A DNA stretch of 38,087 bases from Fragilaria crotonensis (lineage: Eukaryota > Bacillariophyta > Fragilariophyceae > Fragilariales > Fragilariaceae), in contig JAKSYS010000608.1 in the NCBI GenBank assembly GCA_022925895.1, positions 1 to 38,087 of the forward strand. Reading direction: 5' to 3'. Each line of letters opens with the position of its first letter. Within the stretch, counting starts at the first letter, position 1. Of this stretch, positions 9,733-19,610 are shown one piece after another. The notes beneath the pieces were generated by a model, which saw only the letters and a program-made list of their open reading frames with translations, ran no database searches and was not told where the DNA came from. The translations under genes were made by a program, and so were the position numbers.

Positions 9733-10844
9733 GGACGTTCCTTAGAGCAGGTCTTATCATTGGGTTAAGTGAGTCCCGAATCGAAAAAAAATCAAAAAAG
9801 CAAGTTTTATTGGAGGGTATAAGTCATTTTTTAGGATCTTGGATTTGACCCTGGGGTTTATATTTTAATCCCGGGTCTAAATTCAGCAAATTTGACCCCA
9901 GGGTCAAAGTTTAGACCCCGAGGGGTCTAAATATTCCACGCGTTTCCTACGCCATGTATATACCACTATCCCCTTTTTCTTCGGCACGAATTCTGCTCGT
10001 CAATGCATGGTGGATGTCACACTACATGTATGCATACACAACAATGTGACCTCCACAACACATGCTCCGGAGAAGAGATGTGAGCACTCCTGATAAATTT
10101 GTTCCATTGTCTTTTCCACAATGATGATCACCACATGGCCATCAGTCTCTTCATGGTGTGATTTGCTTCGGCAATCAAATTTGCCATGGCAATGTTCTTG
10201 TTGACGACGAGTGACGAGTATAGAAGAGGAGCTCGACTCTTGGATTTTCTACACTGTTCTTCAAAAAGGTTTGAGTTATTGAGTAAAAAATGATAAGACT
10301 TGCTTTTTTGTTGGACGTGGAGGATCTAAAATTAGACCCCACCAGGTTAAACTGCCAAAAATTTAACCCGATGATAAGACCTGCTCTTACAGTGCGACAA
10401 AACAGAAACAAAACTCGTCGGAGAATCGTTTCTGTGTTGTTTTGTCGGATCAGCAATTTTCGTCGCCAACAGTTGTCAACAAAGACAAAACGTTTCGTCA
10501 CATACAGCAATGTGGAAATGATTTACTTCGCGCAAGCACATCTTGGAGACAAGTTTTTGTCCAAAAGAACACGAGCAATGACCGTTTGTTTGTTAACTGT
10601 CTTCTGACGTTGCAAATTGGAATGGGTGGTGGTGGTTGGGTTTTACACGGAATCAGGCATCCGAAACGTTTTTGTTACTGTTTTGTTGCCGTGAAATCCC
10701 GACAGATCGGAAAACCTTTTCTGTATTTTTTTGGGCTCCACAGAACTAAATAAATAAATGTCGGAGTTTTTGTCGACCATTAGGGACGAGTATTAAACAA
10801 AAGTGGAGTTTTGTTTCTGTTTTGTCGTTCTATAAGGACCGGCC
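9733..10844. mobile_element. Element D: MITE with TTA duplication, hosting element C
   Basis: The left end is GGACGTTCC-TTA (9733-9744), resuming after element C with CAGTGCGACAAAACAG (10390 onward); the reverse complement of the right end is GGCCGGTCCTTATAG then AACGACAAAACAG. About 40 bp of TIR match with few differences. TTA flanks at 9730-9732 and 10845-10847. Without C it is about 467 bp. It inserted into the TTA inside the left TIR of element F. Confidence 0.8.
9745..10386. mobile_element. Element C: 642-bp MITE nested in element D
   Basis: The left end GAGCAGGTCTTATCAT-TGGGTTAA (9745-9768) matches the reverse complement of the right end (10363-10386) at 23 of 24 bases. Target duplication TTA is at 9742-9744 and 10387-10389. 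The interior has several GGGTCTAAA/TTTAGACCCC and TTTGACCC repeats (about 9845-9935 and 10320-10345). No coding region. Its target TTA is 10 bp inside the left TIR of element D. Confidence 0.88.
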
Positions 10845-10847
10845 TTA

Positions 10848-11596
10848 GGCCACCAATCCTTATCTTGCCACCAAAACCAAAACCAAAACGAGTCTTGGGT
10901 CATTTTGGTTTTGGTTGTCACAAAAATCAACCCTTACCATGGGCCCCCTTTTGTCCCTAACGGGTTATGAAGATTGTGCCATTTTGGTTGTCTGTGTAAT
11001 CATATAACCTATTCGCAACCGAAGTTAAGTTAATTTCGGTTGGCCGACCGAAATGGACAACAGTGCACTGAAATTCCATGTTCCCTTGCCACACATAAAA
11101 ATGAAGGTTGCTGATTGGCTGGCAGAGTTCTTGCAGACTACAGTAGTCGAGTACATACTAATACTACTAGCTAGTGCCGGTAAGACAGAACAAATATATC
11201 ATACACTGTACAACCTCCTTTGTAATGACAATTCTATGATAGGGCCGCCTCTGTGCTTTTACTATGATTCATCAGTAGCTACTCCCGCGTCCTCGTTCAC
11301 AAGACAACAGTAGTACTGCCGATGGTGGCGTGTTGAAAAGGCGCCGGAGTCGTCATTTGCTGATGATTTGGATTTGTCGTACTTGTACCTGACGTGCAAC
11401 ATGTCATGCTTTGTCCGATCTGGACGAAGCAGCAAACCAAGATTCCGTTTTGACTACTTCGAATACCGTTTTCGTTACAGTTTACAGTAAGAAGGGTAAC
11501 AAATCACAAGAACGAAAATGACGTGCGATGATTTTATTAGGTTTCTATTAAATCGCATTTTGGTAATGGTTTTTCGTCGCAAGATAAGGATTGGCC
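10848..11596. mobile_element. Element E: MITE sharing a TTA with element D
   Basis: The left end is GGCCACCAATCCTTATCTTG (10848-10867); the reverse complement of the right end is GGCCAATCCTTATCTTGCG. The arms continue with CCACCAAAACC versus GACGAAAAACC. TTA flanks at 10845-10847 (also the right target duplication of D) and 11597-11599. The 86-residue frame at 11053-11313 inside it is not recognised. Confidence 0.8.
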
Positions 11597-12242
11597 TTAG
11601 AACCAATAAATGCGTTAAAATCCGTATCCCCTACACAAATGTTGCTCAAATTATGTTTTTCCCAAAGAATATGTATGAGGACCTCATTCCTTTATTCATC
11701 CTACAGCCTTTGTATACTTGCAGGAAAGTGAGGTTGAGTGAGCGGTCGCTTCAATATTTCACACTGTATTTTGAATTGAGCTCAAATCCATCTCACAATT
11801 TTAACACATCGAGGTGGGCTTCCCATGAATGCTCGGAGTACTTTTTTCACAGTTGCGATATTTATAGAAACGCGTGACACACGATACCGCCTCGTATTTT
11901 TCTTGTGGTCCAACATTGGTGGTACAAGACACACTTGGCTACCAGCGCAACAGTAGACCGAAAATTACATCGATTTTGGGCGAACGTGTGAAAAAAATAC
12001 GCGCGCACATATAAATGTTTCCTCATGCATGCATAAATTTTTATGTATCACTTTGAACCAATAGTCACAAAATGAGGCGATGAAATTGTTCCATTCCTCG
12101 ATGAATATCTGCTCCAGTACAAGATTGATTCAATTGTAACGTGGAGAACTATACAAAGAAGACGTTGTAACGGAACGGAAATAGAGTGCGAAGCTTGAAG
12201 GAATAGATAAATTTAGTCGTAACATGCATTCAATTATTGGTT

Positions 12243-12520
12243 CTAAGCAGTTTTTAGGTGGTACCGCGACTTAATTGACTCTAGGATCGACATCAGCATG
12301 TCCATTTCTACTATTGCTGGCGTCCTCCGTACTGTCTTGTCCTTCAAGGATCCGATGTCAGGACCGAAGATTCGTTCTGCCGCAATGATATCTGCACGTG
12401 ACACTGGACAATTAGGCAGAAGGAGGGTTCTTGTCAATAATTGATAGAAATGTCGTCGTGCTTGGCCGTCCGATAATTTGTTGTACCTTGCGCGCCAGTG
12501 GCCTTCGAGTAATCACGTTG
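12243..12520 (-). pseudogene. Copia pol fragment upstream of integrase
   Basis: One frame gives ARKVQQIIGRPSTTTFLSII; after a one-base shift near 12415 the next gives LLPNCPVSRADIIAAERIFG and a KTVR segment. Both are typical of the segment just before the integrase in CoDi-type polyproteins. It lies between elements G and F, which explains its isolation. The frame at 12437-12243 runs into element F at its end. Confidence 0.7.
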
Positions 12521-12530
12521 GGAGTACTTA

Positions 12531-13311
12531 GGCCGGTGCTTGCAGCGAACGAAACGTCCCGCAAAACAGAACGCCGCGTCTATTCTGGGGAAAAATGGTC
12601 CTTACAGCCCCCAAAACTGCCCCCGAGAGGCGCGCGCGTTTCGGGGATCCGGGTACTTTTGATCGAAACCACAGAACGCCGAGGGCGTTCTGTGTGAAAG
12701 CCGGGTTCGCACGAAACGCAACAACCGAGTTTGTGTATGAAGTGCTACGTAATTAGAACTCGGACTAAATGGGACCAGGCATGGGACGGTGTGGTACTAC
12801 AGTACGCTGTGCCAATGGAGTACAATGCGAGTTGCGGTGCGCGGGCAGGCGGCTATTCTTGTCTTCGGAACTCATCTGATTGTCACAGATAACCGCATCC
12901 GATAGAGAAGCTCGTTGTTTGATCCGAGAGGGCGAATTGTAGCATCCGAACAAAACGAGCGCCTGCCTTTCTTTCACGAGCCGCGCGGCATGTCTGTCGA
13001 GTGCTTCTTGCGGTTTTTTGGCCCATTTGCTCATGGCGTCAAATTTGTTCGACAAACGACGTGACAAGCGACAAATGAGACGACTGATCCACATGATACC
13101 TTTAGTACATTTTTCACGCAACTACATTCAATGCCTGATTTCTTTTACACTTATACATGTCAATATAGTATACATAAAATGCTCTCCAATTCTGCGGTTT
13201 TGTGGTTATTTTCTAGGGAGTACGCCTGTAAGGACCATATTTCACGTTTTCACATAACAGTACGGGACGTCCGTTCTGCTGAAAACGTTTCGTTCGCTGC
13301 AAGCACCGGCC
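12531..13311. mobile_element. Element G: 781-bp MITE with perfect 27-bp TIRs
   Basis: The left end starts GGCCGGTGCTTGCAGCGAAC and continues GAAACGT; the last 27 bases (13285-13311) are its exact reverse complement. TTA flanks at 12528-12530 and 13312-13314. It interrupts the copia remnant between the gag-pre-integrase and pre-integrase pieces. A perfect hairpin with 11-bp arms (CACAGAACGCC) lies at 12670-12694. A 118-residue basic frame (13121-12765, minus) shows no known domain and no transposase motif. Confidence 0.88.
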
Positions 13312-13349
13312 TTAGTACTGTTATCGTTTATGACATACGGTGTTGACCA

Positions 13350-13790
13350 TCATGACTTCAGCTCTGGCTTGGTGTCCATGTGTACATCCATGTAGTATAG
13401 TCCCTTTTTGGACAGGTTGAAAACACGAATTGTACCATCTTCCTTATGAATTATATGGAAAGCGTTGCCGTTGGAACTGTCGAATGTCACACGATATCCA
13501 CGCTCCTTCACACGTGCAAGAGACAAAATGTTCGCTATTCCCGTAGGATCGTACCAGACGGTCCCGTACCCAACGAGTTCTCCGATCAGATTCGTACTGG
13601 AAATACCAGCATTGCAGTGAATGTCCATCGTACTCGAGTGTTCGCGAATATTTGTGACGAGTTTTTTGTTACAAAACACGTCAACTGTCGAACAATTGAT
13701 TATCCAAGAGAATCCAATCATGTGGGATGCGACCATCATTGCCAATCTGCATGGTCACGCCCTTTTCCATTGTTGCGTTGACGAATTGAT
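13350..13790 (-). pseudogene. Copia protease / gag-pre-integrase remnant
   Basis: The frame contains STVDVFCNKKLVTNIR, NAGISSTNLIGELVGYGTVW, GIANILSLARV and RGYRVTFDS, which fit the aspartic protease and gag-pre-integrase part of diatom copia polyproteins. The active-site Asp (D-N-Q-type motif) is present only in a different frame at about 13693-13703, so a small indel splits the catalytic motif and the protease is dead. It ends just before element G (13311). Confidence 0.75.
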
Positions 13791-15011
13791 AGTGGACATA
13801 CTCTTCTTGGTCATCAAGTAGGCTGTCAACAGTGAGTAATGTTGTCCGGTTTGCTTTTTTGTTTTATTGTCTTTGTCTTTGACATCGGTCTTTTCATCTG
13901 AAACGCGCTCGTTATCGCATTCGTTGGCGTAGTGCCCTTTTTCCTTGCAACGATGACATGTAACATCCTTTTTGTCCTTCGTCTTTCCAGTTTTTTTATC
14001 ACCGTCGTTGACGAATGAAATTTCCCCGTCATGGACATCACGAGTGCCAAGACGAGCTTCATGCTTCCAGTGTGCCAGAAGGTGATTTGCTGCGACCATG
14101 GTTTTTGGATATTTGTTGTTTCCCTGGAGATAACTATTCTCCATATTTTCGACGAGCTTGCCAAAGCGGAGACGGTCCGAGCAAAGAATGAATGCGACAG
14201 CCAAAGATCTCTGTTCAACATCCTCGGCAAGAACCTTCATTTCTGCCTTTGTCATCCCCACTTTATTGGTTTTGCCTGTTTCACGGAGAATCATTTCCTC
14301 CACGCCATTGTCTTCCCAGACATTTCCTCTGCAATGCTTGATCACCGCCACAGAATTCAGGAACTGAGTGTGGAAGTCTGCAGTGGGAAGTTTGCCTTGC
14401 AATTGCATGATATAACGCTTCTTCGCCTCAAAAAGTGAATGTGGAACGTATTTTTGACTCTGATGCTGGTAAGTAACATTCTTGATTGTCTTGAGAAGGA
14501 GCAGTCCGTCATTCTCGTTGGACATCTTTGAAAACCCTTCCTCTGCCACGATTCTTTGTTGTAGCATTTCAGTGCACTGTCCCCAGATAAGGGCAAACAA
14601 TTGCCGAAGATTGTGTTCCAATTGTTCCTCTCTCTTTGGCGATGGAATCTATCTTCTTCTCCCATTTACGGACTGCGCCCCTTCCGGCGTCCTCAGGGAT
14701 GTCTTCCGTCATTGCAAATATTGGTACCTCTTCACTTTCGACAGCCGTCTTAACGTCGCCGCCACACTTATAGGTTCGACCAACATACCCGGCAATCTCC
14801 TTTGTGGTTCTGGCGAACATATCTGATTGCTTAGAGTCGGACCAGTCATAGTAGTATCCCTTGAGAGCAGCACTTTGCCTTCAAATTTAGTGGTAGGCAG
14901 TTGCATGCAATTTTGACCTTTGTGGAAGTTAAAAGTTTTCTTCTTGTCTCCTCCAGCTTCCTTGTCCTTGTCTTGCTTGCCGCCTTCCGTCTTCAACTTG
15001 GATTCAGCCAT
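13755..15011 (-). pseudogene. Copia gag with CCHC zinc knuckle, frameshifted
   Basis: Gag forms the particle that packages the retrotransposon RNA. The minus strand starts at ATG 15011 with a Lys/Gly-rich head; homologous reading then moves to other frames near 14850 and 14625, so at least two indels are present. The last frame (14621-13755) is a long alpha-helical gag region that includes ALIWGQCTEML and ends with CHRCKEKGHYANEC, a perfect C-x2-C-x4-H-x4-C knuckle. A TGA at 13757-13755 separates it from the protease region. Confidence 0.75.
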
Positions 15012-15426
15012 GATGAGTTTGTGTGAGACTTCAATTTAATTTTGTTGAAACCACGATATCGCTCCCAGTCCCTACGTGCCAATCAGACAACGGTGCAGTA
15101 CTGCAGCACTTGATCGTTGATAGACTCTGAGTACTTGTACTGTACTGTAGTAGTTGATAGTACTCCGAGTAAACGGAGTACTACAGTTCTACTCTCTAGA
15201 GTAGTGTTGTAGCATACAAGGACCAGCTACCTGGTACGACGAACCAGAATCTTGCACTCCCTCCAGGAAAAATGTGGACTTTCCCGCATCTCCCGCTGGT
15301 AGTTTCCGGTTTCCACCTCCATCCGCCGCATTGTCCCCTCTTCGTTTGCTCGTCTCGTGGACTCACAAGTGTCATTGGTGTGAAGTCGTTTGTTGAGTTC
15401 CCAAGAAGTTTACAATACCAGATAGA
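15012..15426. promoter_or_regulatory. Upstream region of the cofactor B gene, GTAC palindromes
   Basis: It contains GTACTGTACTGTAG strings and a perfect hairpin AGTACTCCG (15159-15167), loop AGTAAA, CGGAGTACT (15174-15182). The same GTAC-centred word family appears upstream of other genes here. No retrotransposon long terminal repeat could be recognised although the gag start is at 15011. Confidence 0.4.
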
Positions 15427-16389
15427 ATGAGCGTGATTCCCCAAACAAACAGTGATTTGTTGGCGCTCAAGGCGTACATACAACGCAAGGATGCGACGCA
15501 ATATGATGATCTCCCCAGTGACATGGTACTCTTGGATTTGACTCATTCCAACCTGAAACAGCAGCACATTGAAATCCGATTCTATTTAAGTGATACTGTG
15601 GATACATTGAGAGCAAGAATATATCAAAAGACTGGTACACCTCACGTGTTCCAACATTTGCAAATATTCAGTCCGGGTGTTTGTTTGAATGAAATCCCTC
15701 CCAATGCCGATGAGACAACGAAATTGGGATTCTTTTCATTGTATCATGGTATGCGAGTGCACTGCATTGACCTCAATCCTCATTCCGGAAGTAAAGGAGG
15801 ACAATATGAGGACACATCGTTGGTCGACAAGTACGTCATGTCGGAAGAAGAGTATGCCAAACGCAAGGGAACACTGCGTGATTGGCAACAACAACAAAAG
15901 GCCAAGGATGCTACCTTTACCCTCCGAAAACATGCCAAGGAACATTCGGAAATGGTGGAAGCGCGGCGTTTAGCGAAATTAGGACTCGAACTCCCACCAG
16001 GATTTGAGTATGATGAAAATGGCGCACCTGTTCGAATCGAACTTGATGAGGAGGAGGAAAAAGTCAAGCAGGCGGCAATAGCTTCGGCAGATGGTGCTGC
16101 TAGTGCCGTTGCGGGTATAGAGATTGGAATGCGATGCGAGGTCCAACCTGGCGGTCGTCGTGGCAGCATTGCCTTTGTTGGCGAAGTCAAGGAGTTGGAT
16201 GGTGGCCATTGGGTAGGTGTCATCTTTGATGAACCGGTGGGCAAAACGGACGGAACAACACCGGATGGGACGCGGTACTTCGATGCACCGGGCAGCAACT
16301 ACGGAGGTTTTGTTCGAGGCAAGAATGTGACTGTTGGAGATTTTCCGGAAAGAGATCTTTTTGATGAAGATAGTGAAGACGAACTGTAA
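15427..16389 (+). CDS. TBCB: Tubulin-folding cofactor B
   Basis: A 320-residue single-exon protein. Residues about 33-118 form a ubiquitin-like domain (MVLLDLTHSNL, then IEIRFYLSDTVDTLR). Residues 134-153 carry DKYVMSEEEYAKRKGTLRDW, the conserved link of this family. Residues about 160-225 are a charged helix. Residues about 234-300 are a CAP-Gly domain with GKTDG (272-276) where the classic motif is GKNDG, and GGFVRGKNV. The tail is acidic and ends DEDSEDEL. Cofactor B binds alpha-tubulin and, with cofactor E, helps assemble or take apart the tubulin dimer in the cytosol. Length and domain order are normal (animal and yeast forms are about 245-255 residues, so this one has a longer linker). 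It ends 10 bp from the ABCG fragment on the other strand. Confidence 0.93.
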   Translation: MSVIPQTNSDLLALKAYIQRKDATQYDDLPSDMVLLDLTHSNLKQQHIEIRFYLSDTVDTLRARIYQKTGTPHVFQHLQIFSPGVCLNEIPPNADETTKLGFFSLYHGMRVHCIDLNPHSGSKGGQYEDTSLVDKYVMSEEEYAKRKGTLRDWQQQQKAKDATFTLRKHAKEHSEMVEARRLAKLGLELPPGFEYDENGAPVRIELDEEEEKVKQAAIASADGAASAVAGIEIGMRCEVQPGGRRGSIAFVGEVKELDGGHWVGVIFDEPVGKTDGTTPDGTRYFDAPGSNYGGFVRGKNVTVGDFPERDLFDEDSEDEL

Positions 16390-16399
16390 TGCCAAATAT

Positions 16400-17047
16400 C
16401 TACCTGACAGTGTTAGCTATTTGATGACGAACATTTACGCTCGTAGGGACAGCCTTGTAGTTATTCAGACGGACATCGGCATTGATGGTGATGCGGCCTC
16501 GGGTGGCGGCACGACCAGCTAGAATGTTGAGCAATGTAGTTTTGCCGGCGCTCTGCGTACAGCGCAGCAAATCGCAGATTAGTGAATGCATCCGAGAGCA
16601 AATACACACTGGTTGTTCGCAACGTACCTTGGCCCCATGATGGCTGTAGTCTGCTTTGCTTGGGCCTCCCCCCAAACCTGATCCAGAAGTTGGCGGTCCT
16701 TGCCTTCTTTCTCTCCAGCCTGCGATGAAGAGGATTGAAGCAGTGCAAGTTAGATGCGTTGGAGGGGAGTTTCAATAAACACGACGCATCGAACATATCT
16801 TCAGAAAGCAACTCACCAGCACCAAGTTCACATTTTGCCACGTGATCGTTTTTCCCTCACGAGTAGTATAAGGATGTTCTCTTGCCTCGAGAGCAAGGCT
16901 GGAAATTTTGTGGATTCCCTTGCTAGGACTGGTTCCTGGCCCTGCAACAGGGGCCATGTGCGTCTGTGCCTCAACATCAAGGCCTCGGGGTTCCTCTTGA
17001 ACAATCCTCTTGTCAATCCGATATTGAACCTTCAAGAAATCGCTCAA
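16400..17047 (-). pseudogene. ABCG (white/PDR-type) transporter fragment, truncated
   Basis: Three exon pieces can be read on the minus strand. Piece 1 (to 16817) ends REGKTITWQNVNLVL before GTGAGT. Piece 2 (16719-16628) reads KEGKDRQLLDQVWGEAQAKQ then TTAIMGPS. Piece 3 (from 16550) reads AGKTTLLNILAGRAATRG then RLNNYKAVPTSVNVRHQIA. Introns are 16720-16816 and 16551-16627. This is the start of the nucleotide-binding domain of an ABCG half transporter. The spliced Walker A reads GPS-AGKTT, one residue short of GPSGAGKTT. The frame stops at 16400-16402, before the signature motif and Walker B, and no transmembrane part is present. It abuts the cofactor B gene, so it is a broken fragment. The start is unclear (no good ATG before 16960). 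Confidence 0.75.
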
Positions 17048-18371
17048 CGACGGTTTGTCGTATACTTAATATGATGCCAGATTTAGCTGCAGCCTTTGTT
17101 GAAGAACTTTTTGTGTGAAGTTAGATGAAACCATCTCTTTGGCTCGGCGAAGCCGGCATCTGCGGAAAAGAATTACTTGAACCGGGGTTGAGTGCTCGGA
17201 AGTCGTCGAGCTCGGCAAAGCCAGCACTTAAGGACAACCTAGTAGATAAGCACAGAATCGACGAAACAAATACATCTCACATCTACGATAGGAATTTGTC
17301 ATGACAAAAGTATAGGATTTGCGCCCTCGGCGAAGACGTCGGCGAGGTTGTCCACGAAGTTCCTCGCCGAGAGAAAGACATAGGTAGAACACCGCAGAGC
17401 AGTTTTGTTCCCTCCTACATGAGATATAAAGCCTTTCGCATCAAGGTAATGTCGTGATGTTATGATATCAGCAATGGTATTGTGCCGGCGAAGTTGCCAT
17501 CTACTAACTTCTAAATTCGCCAGATCCTCCATCCTCCATAATCCATAACAAATATAGATGGTGAGCTAACCCCGAGTAGTGATTTGTGCAAGGACCGAGC
17601 ACTGCGATCATGTACCCTGTACCTGGTACAACAGTACCAGTACTCTACACATGCATACCAGCCAGCGCTCGGAGTTTATTTCTTTGTGTATTTGTAGCAC
17701 TTGCAACGTGGCAATTTGTTGCAATTTGACACCAAACCGTAAAACCCACCTAAATAAAGTTTGTAGATGTTCAATCGATGAACCTTTTAGAACATCATTT
17801 AGAACAATGGACATACCTCCACTTGCGTGTTCCAGCGACAGCTCTACCTGCTCTTGACACCCGTCTTCTTTCCTACCCTCACATTACGAGCGATCGAGTA
17901 GTTTTCCCAGACCTGTCTTTTGGCTCTTACGTGGCCATCAGCGAAGTCTCGAGTCCTGGAATGGTTGGGAAGATCATTTGCGTTGGATTTTGGAGATTAT
18001 CTTGCGTGGCAACCCGACCACATCCTTAGTACTTGACACCTTTCATCAACATATCAGGAGCGATCTTGACTTCGAGGTTCACCTTTATACTACCTTTCAA
18101 CGATCTTCACCTCTTCAGCAAAGTAAGTCCAACGTAGTATTGTCTCACAAAATCCCATGCCGCTATGAGCTTCCTAGATCTTTCTCTCACTTTATTCCTC
18201 GCTGAACTCATTGGCATTGCCGATGTCTTCCGTGGTGCAGCTCCCATTGCTGGTGAGAAGAAGAATTCAACAACTTTCAAGGTGGACACTGAACTCTTCC
18301 TGATTCTCTTTCTATTCTTAACTTCGTTGCCTCCAGCAAGGTCCAATCCTGGCCGAACCTTCCCTGCGAGA
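17048..18371. other. Intergenic with short repeats, no credible gene
   Basis: An imperfect direct repeat GGCTCGGCGAAGCCGGCA / AGCTCGGCAAAGCCAGCA is near 17142 and 17208. A 77-residue minus frame (17532-17299) with no known family overlaps a CTCGGCGAAGACGTCGGCGA palindromic stretch. Nearer the hydrolase gene, a GTAAGT at 18123 and possible acceptors (for example CCTCCAG near 18340) would allow a 5' UTR intron. GTAC strings occur at about 17615-17650. Confidence 0.4.
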
Positions 18372-19443
18372 ATGAGCTCTTTGAAATACCAAGTTCCCTC
18401 TCCTCCCATCCCGACCAAGTTTCCTCTCAAGTCCCCTCGTGGTGCCAACTTGGCGACACGTGTATGGCCTGTCAAAAACAACAAGAGTGCCAAGGCTCTA
18501 TGTTTGTTGGTTCACGGAGCTGGAGGGCATTCTGGATATATTGACGGCCTCGCCAGCCATCTAACTGAAAATGATATTTTCTGCGCTTCCTACGATCAAG
18601 TCAATTGTGGATACTCGGATCCTGAACCCGACACGCCATCCCCTGGAGTGACTCACGTTCGCAACTTTGATTGTTTCATGGAAGATGTCTGCGCTGCCAT
18701 TGAGTGGATGCAAATGGAGGCGGGCACAACGACTGCTCCCGTCTTTTTATTCGGGGAGAGCTTTGGAGCGTTGCAGGTACGTTGTTGCGAATTTCATTCA
18801 CTGTCAAACGGTGTTGCCAGGTGGCGGCGAGGCCATACCATTGTTTGCCTTGACCCATCGGCTCATGCGTGCGGTGCCCTTCTGGACACCAATCCCCATT
18901 CAGGTAATTGGAGCAGCGTTCGAGAAGGACTTTTACAATTGCAAGATCGACGGAGTCATCTCGTCAGGTGGCATGCTTAAGGTTGGTGCACAATTTCTAC
19001 CACCAATGCCGATTGTGTACGTTTTGGTTTGGCTTGCACAGTATTACCCAAAGATCATCATGCCGGCAACAAACTTTGAATCCACCTTTGATGATGCTTT
19101 TGGCGATAAAGACTGGGCCAAGACTTTTCGGGCTGACCCCAAGGTGGCTATGGAAATCAAGGTAACGATTGGAGCTGTTGCAGCCACTTTGGCAACGGGC
19201 TCCAAATTGCTAGTCAAGGCCAAGGAATTTCCCGTCCCATTCTATGCTATACATGGAAAGGGAGATGTCCGCACCTCTTGCGAGGCAATGGAAGAATTTG
19301 TCGACAACATTGGCCCCTCCATGGCATCCATGGACATTATCGATACAACTGGTCATCAGCTGTTGCAAGACAAATCCGAAATTGTTCAGGATGTTCTCAA
19401 CAAAATCACGACCTGGATTCTTAAAAGTGTGAAAGAAAACTGA
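18372..19443 (+). CDS. Monoacylglycerol-lipase-like alpha/beta hydrolase
   Basis: Two exons, 18372-18776 and 18904-19443, with a 127-bp intron (GTACGT to TTCAG) give 314 residues. HGAGGHSGY (49-57) is the oxyanion-hole segment; GESFG (nucleophile Ser130) is the G-x-S-x-G elbow; HGKGDVRTS supplies the acid and TGHQLLQD the base His of the triad. The fold matches the Hydrolase_4 family, which cleaves monoacylglycerols or lysophospholipids. The intron is clear because the unspliced frame changes and GALQ-VIGAAFEKDF restores a continuous protein. The frame is open back to ATG 18165; those 69 extra residues are hydrophobic in part, but I prefer 18372, where MSSLKYQ begins the conserved part and 18123-18340 could be a UTR intron. 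It converges with the MFS gene, 167 bp apart. Confidence 0.85.
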
Positions 19444-19610
19444 TGCTCTCGACGTTGGCATTCATGCCGTCGGAGGAGCACGCCTACAACTCAAGTCCGC
19501 CTTCAAAGTGGTCTCAAGGCTGTGACAATACGAGCTTCGCCAGCCTAATCTCGCAATTTCATTCTTGCATCTGTATTTGTACTCATGTAATTCATTATAT
19601 AATCTATACG

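Larger units (their letters stand above)
9713..12263. mobile_element. Element F: outer element of a nested stack
   Basis: The right end (12234-12263) read in reverse complement starts TACCACCTAAAAACTGC then TTAGAACCAATAA. The left end has TACCACCAAAAAACTGC at 9713-9729 plus TTA 9730-9732, and its continuation GAACCAATAA appears only at 11600-11609, beyond elements D and E. Joining the two gives a 30-bp inverted repeat with 29 matches. Without its passengers F is about 684 bp. Its own target duplication is unclear. It sits inside the copia integrase region. Confidence 0.75.
8452..15011 (-). mobile_element. Decayed Ty1/copia (CoDi-like) retrotransposon, interrupted
   Basis: Pieces of one polyprotein lie in order on the minus strand: gag with CCHC knuckle (15011-13755), protease/gag-pre-integrase (about 13790-13350), pre-integrase link (about 12520-12243), integrase (about 9705-9181) and the following linker (9177-8452). 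Frameshifts and stops occur in every piece. DNA elements fill 12531-13311 and about 9713-12263. Reverse transcriptase and RNase H are missing. No long terminal repeat pair was found by eye. Confidence 0.8.

Noticed and set aside
12765-13121. 118-residue minus frame in element G as a transposase
   Set aside because: No DDE or Myb-like motif; too short. Kept only as a note under element G.
15012-15426. 5' long terminal repeat of the copia element
   Set aside because: No matching direct repeat found near 8450 or further left, and no clear primer-binding site.
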